Assembly: GCF_964340395.1 (NCBI RefSeq)
Contig: NC_135562.1
Coordinates: forward strand, 23,902,173-23,966,172
Reading direction: 5' to 3'
DNA length: 64,000 nt
Source: Glandiceps talaboti
Lineage: Eukaryota; Hemichordata; Enteropneusta; Spengelidae
Shown: piece after piece, positions 31,631 to 42,867 of the stretch
Numbering within the stretch: position 1 is the stretch's first letter
Layout: every line of letters starts with the position of its first letter
Made by a program: the position numbers and the translations under genes
Notes under the pieces: generated by a model
What the model was told of the DNA's origin: nothing
Database searches by the model: none
What the model saw: the letters and a program-made list of their open reading frames with translations, nothing else

Positions 31631-31985
31631 GGTTTTATATAGCGCTTTCTCACTCTGTGCTCAATGCGCTTTACAATTATTATCGCTGACTCGGATCATA
31701 TCGGCACAACGGCCCTTTATACTTCCTCAACTCCTTGGGGAGCTGACAATCCATTGCAGCCTTAAGCTTTATAGTGACATAGGATTAAGGCATTCACATT
31801 GCAACCTCTATCCTACCAGGTCCCAAAGTATACAGCTGGGTGGACTGAGGCACAGTCGTGGTTCAAATCTTGCCCAAGGACTTTAGCCACTCAGAAACAA
31901 ACGGCAGCATGCATGGGGCTTGAACCTGCAACCTGCAGATTCCAAGCCGGACACGCAAACGATTCGCCCATCATGACTCCACATG
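31600..31985 (-). mobile_element. tRNA-derived SINE, copy 1
   Basis: On the minus strand the head (about 31985-31900) resembles a tRNA promoter: a weak A box near 31965 and a B box GGTTCAAGCCC at 31926-31916. The body ends with a GTAAAGCGCATTGAGC phrase and AGCGCTATATAAAACC, followed by an (ATT)n tail at 31600-31630. A diverged copy of the head lies at 41255-41450. The GCGCTATATAA tail is common in marine-invertebrate SINEs as far as I recall. Confidence 0.7.
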
Positions 31986-31989
31986 ACTC

Positions 31990-33089
31990 AACTTGTAATA
32001 GTTGCCATCGAACCAATTGTGAATGATTTACTTTACATCACTTCTAGAATCAAAATGCTACAATGCAAACAGAGGGTGATCACAGAGAAATTTGCCATCT
32101 AAAAGCGTCTAAAGGGCTTTGATTTTAAAGTTTGCGATTTAGGTATTAAAGTATGGAGAATGTTTGATGAGTGAATGTTATCTCCGACAAACAAAATTGA
32201 AAATTTTGGCAAGAATTCATTTCGAATACGATTATGACCAATAAAATCGGTACACAGGCCACTTTATGTCACACAATATTATTGAACCACGGGGTGGGGG
32301 TTACTCCCATAGAAAGGCCTAGGTCTACAATATTATCTGCCGACCAAATGGTTCACTTTTTAAAGAAAGAATCCCAAGACATGGGTCAATTCGAGAAACG
32401 ATAGTGCAAAAAACCGGTGACGATATTGTTTGTCTTATGACCATCCTTGAATAGAATATTAGCTCACAAGTGACTGTGGTGTCAACACAGCTTTAAAAAA
32501 ACATCAACAATTACATTTTTGTGTTCACTCTGAAAAAAACAACAACTTTCTCAGCACTCAAGAGACCCGGTGTGGTAATAAGGGAGCCTTCAGTATTTAC
32601 AGGAAGGGGAGGGCCGGAGGAAATCACACATGGTCTGTTAAGTAAAACATGACCTCCTCCCTCCCCCATTCTCCATTTGTAAAAAGTGACCCTCCCCTTT
32701 GTCCCATTTTTTAAAACATGACCCTCCCCATGACAATTGCATATACTGAACTTTAATCAATATTCCCATTATATGTATACATACAAATTAAACGGTTTTC
32801 ACTCTGTATTACAAAGGAATATTTGTACATATAAAGTGACAAATAGTAAAAGACTGGCTAGTTACCTTTCTCTTATAATCATACACAATATAGTTAGTAT
32901 CTAAAACGTGCTTTCCATGTTGTGCATACTCTGCCTGATCTGGTCACTTGTAAAAGTTCCCCGATATCATTGTCATCATCATCACCTTCACCTTCAGTAT
33001 TGCCATTATCAGTGTCACTCTAATCTGACTCACTACTTGAGTCAGTACATGTAATCACTGGCTTTGTTCTCTATGACATTCAAAACTAA
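31990..33089. other. No recognised gene; pyrimidine-rich decayed repeat
   Basis: At 32590-32740 there are purine/pyrimidine-skewed phrases (ACATGACC, CCTCCCC, GTGACCCTCCCC). The rest is unremarkable. Confidence 0.5.
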
Positions 33090-33165
33090 ATAATAATAAT
33101 CATCATCATCATCATCATCATCACCACCACCATCATCACTGCTACCATCACCATCATATATTAAC
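33090..33165 (+). repeat. (ATC)n / (ACC)n microsatellite
   Basis: Imperfect CATCATCATCACCACC run. Confidence 0.9.
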
Positions 33166-33251
33166 AACAACATTCATGGACAGTGCGAGTGATAAGGTGA
33201 GACTCAACAAAATGCATCGTTTTATTAAACAATTTTCCTACAATATATATA

Positions 33252-33665
33252 TATGCACTAGTGCTATCCATTGTAAGACATATTATCTAAATTGGAGAGT
33301 GGCTTCCATGGAAACAAAATACGCTTACAAACGCCATGTTTTAATAAAAAAAATACATCCGACATACATCTACAAACGAATGGGTTTGCTATTAACATAC
33401 CAAATATTTTGTTACTCTAAGTCTAAATAAAATATGCAACTAGTGACAAACTGAGTGGTCGTAAAAGCTTAACATGTATGTCAGAAGATCTGTGTCGATT
33501 ACAAGGTCTAATTACGATCCCAAATTTTGAAGGGCTGGGCCCGACTACATTACAACACAGGGCACTACATGTACATACATAAACAAACTGGTGTGCGGGA
33601 ATGTGAAGAAAGTTACAGGCCTTCGCTAGTTTTCTGTCAATATTACATGTAAAAGCTGGCAACCA

Positions 33666-33667
<2 letters not shown>
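33252..33667 (+). repeat. 415-bp duplicated segment, copy 2
   Basis: Nearly identical to 30383-30797. The left edge abuts ATATATAT and the right edge abuts the (TA)n run, so breakpoints lie in AT-dinucleotide DNA. Confidence 0.95.

Positions 33668-33735
<68 letters not shown>
33667..33735. repeat. (TA)n microsatellite
   Basis: About 34 TA dinucleotides. Confidence 0.97.
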
Positions 33736-33739
<4 letters not shown>

Positions 33740-33848
33740 TTTGTACTTTGGCATGTAAAGTACTCCTAAAAATAAATGTTGAGTGCTCATCTCACTTTTA
33801 CATCTCAAAACACACAAAACAAATTGACAATAATTGAATCTTCAATTT

Positions 33849-34070
33849 GAAGGCTCTGTACAACCGACATTTGTAATAATTGCCGACATTTGTAATAACG
33901 CCGATATTCGTAATAAAAATCATGTTTTTCATGTAATAAAACCGACATTTGTAATAACTGCCAAAATTTGTAATAATTTCTATGAACGACAAATGTAATA
34001 AAAATTGCCGATACTTGTAATAAATTTCAGAAAAAACATGTAATAAAATCGCCGAAATTTGTAATAAAAA
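33849..34070 (+). repeat. TTTGTAATAA-type tandem repeats, small cluster
   Basis: Irregular copies of CGACATTTGTAATAA, the same unit that builds the satellite at 38235-40216. Confidence 0.85.
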
Positions 34071-34218
34071 ATGACATTAAGGAGGGGCCTTCCTTCCACG
34101 CTAAAAAAATGGGTTATCTAAATAAAGAAACCCAAGAATGCAAACTCATCACATCAAACGAAAGTAGATTCAACAAGCCATCGAAGATGACACAGCCCCC
34201 GCAGTGGATGTTTGAGAC

Positions 34219-35300
34219 TTAAAGTCCTAGCCCCCAAAAAAATAAAGTGTGTTTTGGTGGGGACAAAGACAACAGTATTGCTTTTGCAAATTGCCATGAT
34301 TTGTCAATTGGATGATAATAATGTGTAACTGGTGCAGAATCACTAATGATTTTACAATCATTATCACTGTGCTGATAACTTGTTTGTGAAACAGTTCTTT
34401 GTAATTTGTCTGATTTACACACCTGTGTCATGCTATGGACTCTATATGTAGCTATCTCACAATGTTTTTGTGAGTTAATGTTTGTTGTTTTGTTGAATAT
34501 ATCTGTACCTTTTTTAAATGAGGTTTTGTGACATTAATTTTAAGTACACATGACAAAGGTTGTGAAACAGTTCTTTGTAATTGGTCTGTTTTACACACCT
34601 GTGGCATGCTTTTGACGCTACATGAAGCTGTTTCACTAGTATATTGTGTTAATGTGTCTTGTTCTGTTGAATACATTTGTACTTCCTTTAAATCAGGGTT
34701 CGCGACATTAATTTTACGCGCACATGATCTTTCTGTTTTTGAGAATTTTTTTTTATTATCAACTTTAAGTGTTTGTTTCATCTTATGTATATACTTTTCT
34801 TCAGTTGTACATGTTATGATGGCAGATGAACATATCCCATAATGTGCTGTAAGGTTAAAGGAATCACTTGGACTATTTGTTGTATAGACTAGTGTAGGAG
34901 TAATTTCAAAAGCCACACTTGCAAGAGAATCCTCAGTCAATGTTGATGTTAGTTGTCTTAAATGGGTACAGAGATCATGTATTGTCTTGAAAATGATAAG
35001 AACTGCATGTCCATCAGGCCTTGAATAACCTTGATCATTTCTGCTATGAGGATCGAACAAGTGGAACTGGTCATCTTGAGTAAATAATGCCATACCATAG
35101 TCTTTCACTATAAGAATACACTGGGATGAAATTTCTAGAGCACTCTCAAATACACTCTCCATTTTATGAAATTCAATATCAGTGGTAGGAGTAAATTGTT
35201 GGATCCTGTACTGGTTTACAAGCATACAGACACAACAAAGGCACACACCTTGCACAACAGACATAAATACAATAACAAAGTTCTCAGAACCCGAGAACAC
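34219..35300 (-). pseudogene. C76-like cysteine peptidase of a transposon gene, with duplicated C-terminal block
   Basis: The main frame (35300-34452, 282 residues) has a cysteine cluster at residues 20-25 (CLCCVC), then TPTTDIEF, SSQCILIVKDYGMALF, LFDPHSRN (D83, H85) and PDGHAVLIIF. The Cys, D-x-H and PDG-x-AVL arrangement matches the herpesvirus-tegument-like (C76) peptidase domain that I recall in Helitron-like or OTU-bearing transposon ORFs. The C-terminal half contains a block of about 59 residues (KINV-x-x-P-x-LK-x-VQ, then QVCK-x-D-x-LQRTVSQ) repeated at the DNA level with a 176-bp period. A frameshift and stop in the second block separate the last frame (34431-34219), which ends with VTHYYHPIDKSWQFAKAILL. 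Start codon uncertain; no clear promoter. Confidence 0.6.
34380..34750 (-). repeat. 176-bp direct duplication inside the peptidase gene
   Basis: ACAGGTGTGTAAA plus AATTACAAAGAACTGTTTCA occurs at about 34607-34560 and 34431-34380 on the minus strand, and the flanking sequences also align. Confidence 0.85.
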
Positions 35301-35431
35301 TCTTCAGTTGAGGAGGTTAAAGTAGGATTTGGGCACCGTCCCAAATTAACTGCTGGTCTGAACATAGACCACTAGAGAACTAGAGAACACAAAGAGAACA
35401 AAAGCAAAGACAACAACCAAAATCTAATAAA

Positions 35432-35530
35432 ACACATGTGATAGGACAGTACATACATAAAATAAAAGACAGGTGATAGGACAGTACATACATAAAATAA
35501 AAGACAGGTGATAGGACAGTACATACATTA
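35432..35530 (+). repeat. 35-bp tandem repeat, three copies
   Basis: Unit: GTGATAGGACAGTACATACA followed by TAAAATAAAAGACAG. Lies between the divergent peptidase pseudogene and the 2A ORF. Confidence 0.95.
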
Positions 35531-35670
35531 TTAGAAACTTGTCCTAGAACTCACTACAATATTATAAGTTGTACCAAGGATACAAACACTTGAAAGAACT
35601 AGAAATAGAAAGTTCAATTGTCTTAGTTTATATTTCAAATTACTGACTAGGTATTAGCAATAAAACAATC

Positions 35671-35967
35671 ATGGGAATGTGTGTCCAACAATACAGGCAG
35701 TCTGTAGGAAGTTTTTATTCTGTGCACTACATGATCAATGTAAAATTAACAAAGATATTGTCCTTCTACTGCGCTTGTATTCTTCACCTTTACTTGTATT
35801 ATAATTATTACACCAGGATGTTGCTCCTGCTTGGAGGTGATATAGAAACAAACCCAGGTCCTCCAACACCAAAACAGACTTGCCCTGGTAAATTTGCAAT
35901 TATTGGTAGTATACATCAAGGTTCACCCCAATTTTTGATTACTGAATCTGGTGCATGTCATTCATAA
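35671..35967 (+). CDS. ORF with a 2A-like ribosome-skipping motif, start of a peptidase
   Basis: 98 residues. Residues 51-64 read LLLLGGDIETNPGP, matching the 2A consensus D-x-E-x-NPG/P, where translation skips between Gly63 and Pro64. Upstream lies a hydrophobic, Tyr-rich stretch (HLYLYYNYYTRM). Downstream, GKFAIIGSIHQGSPQF resembles the G-x-x-HQG-x-x-x-F start of C76-like peptidases in transposon ORFs. The frame ends shortly after, at SGACHS. The expected remainder of that protein lies 370 bases away on the opposite strand (35300-34219). So this is either an inverted piece of the same gene or a separate copy. 2A motifs at N-termini are known in several invertebrate retrotransposons. Partial, possibly dead. 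Confidence 0.6.
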   Translation: MGMCVQQYRQSVGSFYSVHYMINVKLTKILSFYCACILHLYLYYNYYTRMLLLLGGDIETNPGPPTPKQTCPGKFAIIGSIHQGSPQFLITESGACHS

Positions 35968-37419
35968 AAATTAATTGAAAACAATTCATTTCCCTTTATT
36001 TCTCTAAAATTTGATATCCTTTTAATTTTCATGAATGGAAAATGATTTTTCATCCAAATTTGCCGGAAATACGTACATTTTTAATGTGACGAATTTGGGC
36101 TAAGAATAACCGAATACGTTCAGTGCAAATGTGCAGTAACAAACATGGCTGCCACATTGGAGCTACCTCGTGGTACTACGATCGCGATTCACATCCAAAC
36201 GTGATCATTTAGGACATAAATTTTACCATGGAACCGTACCGGAGTAGTTATTTCTAAAGAACATGTATAAATTTTAGGATTTTGTTCGTATTTATCGATA
36301 CAATGTGAAAATTGCCGTGACATCGTACATCGTATGCGTACTGTATTACGTATACGGGAAGGCTTGGAAATTACCGGCTTGATGTACCCGGCCATAGAAA
36401 CTACCAACATACCGTCTTCTACTTTACGACGGTACTACATTTACTGTTTTTGTTTCGGCTACCATTGTTATAATCAAGGCGATAAATAAGTTCATAAATG
36501 ATGATAGACGCAGTGTCGCTGTTCACTTCCTTCATTAACGGCATTGAATAGAATCTCTTGAAGACGTTCACATCAAAACAAAGGGGCGCTGAACGCAAAC
36601 AGAGGGGCGGTCCATGAAAACAGAGGGGCGGTGCGCCCCTCAAAAACCCCTCGTGGAGAACACTGATAATGTAGGGTTAAACTTACAACGGAATCTACTG
36701 TATCGTGGAGAATGGAAGAAATTTTGTGCGAGCACTACAATTCATGAATGAAATCTAAAGCACATACGTCATCAGCCTCTTTTTGGATAACGTTGGCGAT
36801 CTTGCACAATATTCTCAGATTTGGATTCACACTATTAGACATATTCATATATTAGACGAATTGGATAGGGACTAAATAATTCTCAAAAAGTACAATAAAC
36901 CGTTTTCCGGCCATATTTGATGATTTTGATAAACAAATATGCATACTTGCGCTTACAACTTTCATTTAAAAGCTTTATTTACACACATACCATTTACCAC
37001 AAATGTACAATTATGATTAGCACAGCATGAAATGCATTGTATGTAATGAAGTGTGCACTAGTTTTCATACTGGTACAAAGCGCATTGACAATAAAGATTA
37101 ACAATTATCCAAAGCACATTGACAATAAAGAATAATAATTCTCCTTACCTTTTATCGATGCAGATATAAAAAACAAAAGTCACTCTTACAAACATCCGAA
37201 TCTAATCTGAATTTGAATTCGATAATCTAAATTTGAATTCGATGATTGCAATTCTGAACCCATGTTCATACACATGTACAATTTACTCTACAAATTATTG
37301 TTACAGACATGTGAAATATTTTAAATGTTTGTAAATCAGCTAAACCACATCGCATCCAAAAGAAAATCAGCGTGCATATGTAACTCATATCTAATTATGA
37401 ATGTACCAATTTTGGAAGG
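35968..37419. other. No recognised gene
   Basis: Noted: AGAGGGGCGG-type short repeats at 36580-36640; a duplicated CATTGACAATAAAGA phrase at 37080-37130; a duplicated AATTTGAATTCGAT phrase at 37208-37243. The short minus-strand frames here show no family resemblance. Confidence 0.5.
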
Positions 37420-37562
37420 AATCGGTCCATGATTGTCCGAGATATGGCTGAGGACGGACACACGCATGCATGCACGGACGGACGGACGCACGGACGCACA
37501 CACGCACGGACAGAACCCAATTTATAAAGCCCCCGCCTCGGACTTCGTCCGACGGGGGCTAA
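37420..37562 (+). repeat. GGAC minisatellite plus GC-rich hairpin
   Basis: ACGGACGGACGG-type repeats (37453-37510) precede a stem: AGCCCCCG, CC bulge, TCGGAC, loop TTC, GTCCGA, CGGGGGCT at 37528-37560. I recall the same arrangement at the ends of a common marine-invertebrate element; identity not checked. Confidence 0.7.
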
Positions 37563-37699
37563 CAAGCATCAATTGATGAATATACTAATTAATTGAATAA
37601 TTAATCAAGTTATCAATATTTCAATTAATCCACATACATATATGTATGTATGTATCTATCATACATGAGGAAGTGCAAGAATGATTGAACAAACAAATG

Positions 37700-37800
37700 A
37701 ATGAACGAACAAAGACATGAATGAATGAATGAATGAATGAATGAATGAATGAATGAATGAATGAATGAATGAATGAATGAACGAATGAATGAACGAACAA
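37700..37800 (+). repeat. (GAAT)n microsatellite
   Basis: ATGAATGAATGAATG run with a few GAAC variants; predicted Ser/Ile/His frames are artefacts. 37801-38234 has no recognised feature. Confidence 0.95.
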
Positions 37801-38234
37801 ATGAGTGAATGCACGAACGAACAAACAACCGACCGATCTAATTAATTAATTAATTTCATCAAGCTATTCAATTTAGTGGGGTCTTTGAGGATGTGCATGG
37901 TTTAGTGAGCTATGCACTTTAGGTAGTAGTTCATCATTTGATGATGAAATCTGATAGGAAAGGGATGTCAGGGATAGTTGACCAGTAGAGCCGGGAATGA
38001 GTTCTGATTTAGATGAAAGACAGAAAAAAGGGGAGAATAACTTTCCCTAATCCCTTTCTCTAGAATAAATACATCTTATCTTCTTTTCAATTAAATCAGT
38101 ATTTTGAACTTGTGGAATGTTTTATAATAGCACAGCCAAATGTTCTTGCGGCCACTATATATATAACATCACAAAACTTTTTGTATATTTACAGAGACTT
38201 ATACCAATTACAATTACACTAGTAATAAAGTTGT

Positions 38235-40216
38235 TGAAAACTTGTAATAAAATTACCGCCACTTGTAGTAAACTAACGACAATTGTAATCAAATTGCCGC
38301 CATTTGTAATAAACTAACGACATTTGTAATAAATTGCCGATTGTAATAAAATTGCCGCCTTTTGTAATAAACTAACGACAATTGTAATAAAATTGCCGCC
38401 ATTTGTTATAAAGTAACGACATTTGTAGTAAAAGTGCCGACATTTGTAATAAACTAACGACATTTGTAATAAATTGCCGACATTTGTAATAAACTAATGA
38501 CAATTGTAATAAAATTGCTGCCGTTTGTAATAAACTAACAACATTTGTAATACAATTGCTGACATTTGTAATAAACTAACGACATTTGTAATAAATTGCC
38601 GACATTTGTAATAAACTAACGACATTTGTAATAAAATTGCCACCATTTGTAATAAACTAATGACATTTGTAATAAACTAACGACATTGGTAATAAAATTG
38701 CTGCCATTTGTAATAAACTAACGACAATTGTAATAAACTAATGACAATTGTAATAAAATTGCTGCCATTTGTAATAAACTAACGACAATTGTAATAAAAT
38801 TGACGACATTTGTAATAAACTAATGACATTTGTAATGAACTAACGACAATTGTAATAAACTAATGACATTTGTAATAAACTAATGACATTTGTAATAAAA
38901 TTGCCACCATTTGCAATAAACTAACGACAATTGTAATAAATTGCCGACATTTGTAATAAACTAACGACAATTGTAATAAACTAACGACAATTGTAATAAA
39001 ATTGCCGCCATTTGTAATAAACTAACGACAATTGTAATAAAATTGACGACATTTGTAATAAACTAATGACATTTGTAATAAACTAACGACAATTGTAATA
39101 AACTAATGACAATTGTAATAAAATTGCCGCCATTTGTAATAAACTAACGACAATTGTAATAAAATTGACATTTGTAATAAACTAACGACATTTGTAATAA
39201 ACTAACGACAATTGTAATAAACTAACGACATTTGTAATAAACTAACGACATTTGTAATAAATTGCCGACATTTGTAATAAACTAATGACAATTGTAATAA
39301 AATTGCTGCCATTTGTAATAAACGACAATTGTAATAAAATTGCTGCCATTTGTAATAAAGTAACGACATTTGTAATCCAATTGCTGACATTTGTATTAAA
39401 CTAACAACATTTGTAATACAATTGCCGCCATTTGTAATAAACTAATGACATTTGTAATAAACTAACGACATTTGTAATGAAATTGCCACCATTTGTAATA
39501 AACTAATGACATTTGTAATAAATTGCCGACATTTGTAATAAACTAACGACAATTGTAATAAACTAACGACAATTGTAATAAAATTGCCGCCATTTGTAGT
39601 AAACTAACGACATTTGTAATACAATTGCCGCCATTTGTAATAAACTAACGACATTTGTAATACAATTGCCGACATTGTAATAAACTAACGACAATTGTAA
39701 TAAATTGCCACCATTTGTAATAAACTAACGACAATTGTAATAAAATTGCCGCCATTTGTAATAAACTAATGCCATTTGTATTAGAATTGACGACATTTGT
39801 AATAAACTAACGACAATTGTAATAAAATTGCCGACATTTGTAATAAACTAACGACATTTGTAATAAAAGTGCTGACATTTGTAATGAACTAAAGACATCT
39901 GTAATAACTAACAACATTTGTAATAAAAGTGCTGACATTTGTAATAAACTAACGACATTTGTAATAAAATTGCCGACATTTGTAATAAACTAACGACATT
40001 TGTAAGAAAATTGATGACATTTGTAATAAAAATTACTAACGACATTTGTAATAAACTAACGACAATTGTAATAAACTAACGACATTTGTAATAAACTAAC
40101 GACAGTTGTAATAAATTGCCGACATTTGTAATAAACTAATGACAATTGTAATAAAATTGCTGCCGTTTGTAATAAACTAACAACATTTGTAATACAATTG
40201 CTGACATTTGTAAAAA
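38235..40216 (+). repeat. 2-kb satellite of a 20-21 bp unit
   Basis: About 95 units, alternating ACTAACGACATTTGTAATAA-type and AATTGCCGACATTTGTAATAA-type, with ATTTG/AATTG and CGAC/CGCC/CTGCC variants. It begins gradually and ends at ACATTTGTAAAAAGGAGG. Minus-strand frames through it are artefacts. Confidence 0.97.
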
Positions 40217-40244
40217 GGAGGTGGCGTGTCTTATCTTTTAGCGC

Positions 40245-40560
40245 TAAATTGCTCTTGGAGTGCTCTGTATATACATTGTAGCAGTTTACATCACATAGGC
40301 ACCTAACTGATCCTAACTTGTACAAATCACACTTTGTTAGAATTGGGTAACTAGGTTTTCGGCATCACATGACCAGATTCACACGATGGCCGAGCGTCTT
40401 ATGTTTTTTATCTATCTATATTGTTCTTGTTACCGGCACTTTTTTGTCGGTAAATACTATTATATCTCTGTGAGTGTTCTGTATACATTGTATAAATTTT
40501 CATCACATTTGCGCCTAATTTAACTTGTAACAAATCACAATTTAGTTGATTAAACTTCGA
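40245..40560 (+). repeat. About 215-bp spaced duplication
   Basis: Blocks 40255-40340 and 40465-40560 share TCTGTATA-TACATTGTA, ATCACAT and CTTGTA-CAAATCACA in the same order. 40561-40967 shows nothing else. Confidence 0.65.
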
Positions 40561-40967
40561 TTTGTACATTTGAATTTATACTGCGAGTTCTGTATGATTA
40601 ACCATGACATTGGAATCGCTTCAGCTCGATAAAGATTATATCCAGACCCAGGTAAACGATGGGGAGAGCTAAAAATTTATCAGTGCTCAAATTTCAAAAT
40701 GCTAACCATGGGCACTAGGTCTTTCATATTAAAGTGCAAAGCTCTTTGCCAATGACATTGAGAAGCTTTCAAAAGGGGCGTGGCGTTGACAACACAATCA
40801 CCACTTTAACCCAATACAAAACATCCATATTATTGTAATTTTAACCAATCACATATCTCCTTCAAAATCATATGATCTTGATAGATTATTCCCTGGTTTA
40901 GGCTGGGGTCAGAATTTACGGCAAGGGTGGGTGGGGCGGGGGGGGGGCTGTGTAGAAATTATTTTGG

Positions 40968-41155
40968 TCACACATATTACAAATTTCGGCAGGTTTATTA
41001 CACATTTTTTTCTGAAATGTATTACAAATATCGACAATTTTTATTACAAATGTCGTCAGTTTATTACAAATATCGACAATTTATTACAAATGTCGGCAAT
41101 TTTATTACAAATTTCCGTTTATTACAAATGTCGGCAATTATTACAAATGTCGATT
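40968..41155 (-). repeat. TTTGTAATAA-type repeats, inverted cluster
   Basis: TTTATTACAAATGTCGGCAA is the reverse complement of the unit at 38235-40216; about eight copies with decay. Confidence 0.9.
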
Positions 41156-41254
41156 GTTCAAGGCTCCCCAAAGCAAAGCTCTACCATATATTGTCCTTGT
41201 ATTTTAAGAAACCCTGTTAATCCTTGACAAATTATGTCTAACCCTTCTGCAACT

Positions 41255-41450
41255 GCAAAATACATAAGCCAGATTTGCAACCTATATCCTACCAAGTCCC
41301 CATTTATACAGCTGGGTTGACTGGGGCACAATCGTGGTTAAAATCTTGCCCCGGTCTCTAGCCAATCAGAATTAAAGTGACGTGGCTCGAACCAGCAGCT
41401 TCCAATCCGGCCACTCTAACCGATCGACCACCATGACTTACAACTGCAGA
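41255..41450 (-). mobile_element. tRNA-derived SINE, copy 2 (head only)
   Basis: Minus strand: CGATCGGTTAGAGTGG (A-box like, about 41432-41417) and GGTTCGAGCCACG (B box, about 41393-41381). The rest aligns to 31805-31960 of copy 1 (CAGCTGGGTTGACTG and ATCCTACCA phrases). The 3' half of the element is missing. Confidence 0.7.
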
Positions 41451-41476
41451 CATCAGACCATGGACGAACGGAATGT

Positions 41477-41757
41477 GTTACAAACAAAACAAATGTAGTA
41501 CTTGGCACAGCATGTTGGAAGTACAGAGACTTGTATTACACACCATGGTTTGATACGAACAGTTTATGGCCTCTTTTGTGTACATGAAATGACAGGGGAA
41601 CTGGAAATTTGTTTGTGAACGTAAACTATTTTGTAAAGTGGCCTCAAAACTGTTCTTATCAAATGATGGAATGTAATACAAGTCTCTGTACATCCAACAT
41701 GCTGTGCCAAGTATTATTAATCCAATTCAGTTGTTTATTTTCTTTGTTTGTAATAGG
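41477..41757. repeat. Imperfect hairpin with about 90-bp arms
   Basis: ACTTGGCACAGCATGTTGGA at 41501-41520 is reverse-complemented at about 41694-41713; the match extends to GTTACAAACAAA outside and GAACAGTTT inside. Confidence 0.85.
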
Positions 41758-41857
41758 TTATGTTTGTCCACAGTCTGATGTCGGCAGTTGTATATGGCTG
41801 TTGTTTACAAAATCAAGCGAGACACACACCCAATATCTTCAGATATGAAAAGAGGAA

Positions 41858-41862
41858 AGCCG

Positions 41863-41925
<63 letters not shown>

Positions 41926-42067
41926 TTTGTATTAAATCAATTTAACAGTTTGTCTGTCAGTAATTACATATTGATTGAGTGATGGATTCATGGGTGGTTA
42001 GGTTGATGAATGGGGTTGGTTTCTGATAGACAAAAGGATGGATGGATGGATGGATGGATGGATGGGT

Positions 42068-42101
<34 letters not shown>

Positions 42102-42103
42102 GC

Positions 42104-42172
<69 letters not shown>

Positions 42173-42207
42173 GGCAGATAGATATATAGATAGATAGATA
42201 GATAGCA
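41858..42207 (+). repeat. Microsatellites (AATC)n, (GGAT)n, (CAGA)n, (GATA)n
   Basis: (AATC)n at 41858-41925, (GGAT)n at 42036-42064, (CAGA)n at 42066-42176, (GATA)n at 42177-42206. Open frames across them are artefacts. Confidence 0.95.
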
Positions 42208-42506
42208 TTTGAATAATTAAATATTTTCAGTAATTAAGCTATATATTAAAAATGAACTTTTCAAATTGAGTATAATATGGTACGTACGAAATAATTGGCA
42301 CATGTCAATAAAAGCTTGAGCTTTAACGAGTCATTTGCATAATGAACGACTTTCAGTAATTAGGCTAAATCTTAAAATCGTACTCTTCAAATTCAATTAA
42401 AGTTGTTACATATTATAAACATAACTAATCGCATATTTTCTGTTGCATTCCAACAATTGATGTATGTAGGAACAAAAATCTAAAGACTTTGCCATTACAT
42501 TTGCCG
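42200..42506 (-). repeat. Dispersed element R2, partial copy
   Basis: Minus strand: TTTTTGTTCCTACATACATC, CAATTGTTGGAATGCAAC, and TAGCCTAATTACTGAAAGTC-type phrases, all shared with 43500-44350 and 60520-61083. Confidence 0.75.
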
Positions 42507-42867
42507 AGAGGTCTCGTAGCCGCGAAAGTTTTCAAAATTTTCCGTAGGTAGGTCGATATTTTGGCGAAAATAGGGATTGATACGTGCGATACCGATCCGC
42601 AATACAAAACCGCAGCAAGACGCTACAATTATTGCAGCTACGCGTATGTATCCGTTGATAAAAATCCGTGTGGTTCTCGTTCTATTCCATAACATTTAGA
42701 TATATAGTTAGGTAATGACTAGACTGTCGACAGTTACGGAAAATTCAGCTTACATCTGGTTCCATATGCACTACCAGAGGAGGATGGGTAAAAATAACTG
42801 GAAGCTCATTGTGCACTACGATACCGAGTACTTATTCATGGAGGTCAACGCATGAGGGCGTATGACA
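42507..42867. other. No recognised feature
   Basis: Unique-looking DNA between R2 family members. Confidence 0.4.

Noticed and set aside
31916-31985. A tRNA gene on the minus strand
   Set aside because: Only promoter-box similarity; no complete cloverleaf, and a SINE body follows.
36419-36643. Minus-strand ORF with PPLCFHGPPLCLRSAPLCF
   Set aside because: Comes from the AGAGGGGCGG-type short repeats; no family resemblance.
38117-40325. Frames with YYKCRQF-like repeats
   Set aside because: Translation of the 20-bp satellite; periodic only because the unit is.
41957-42208. Cys/Leu/Ser/Val-repeat proteins on the minus strand, also at 46670-46954 and 60124-60433
   Set aside because: Translations of (CAGA)n and related microsatellites.
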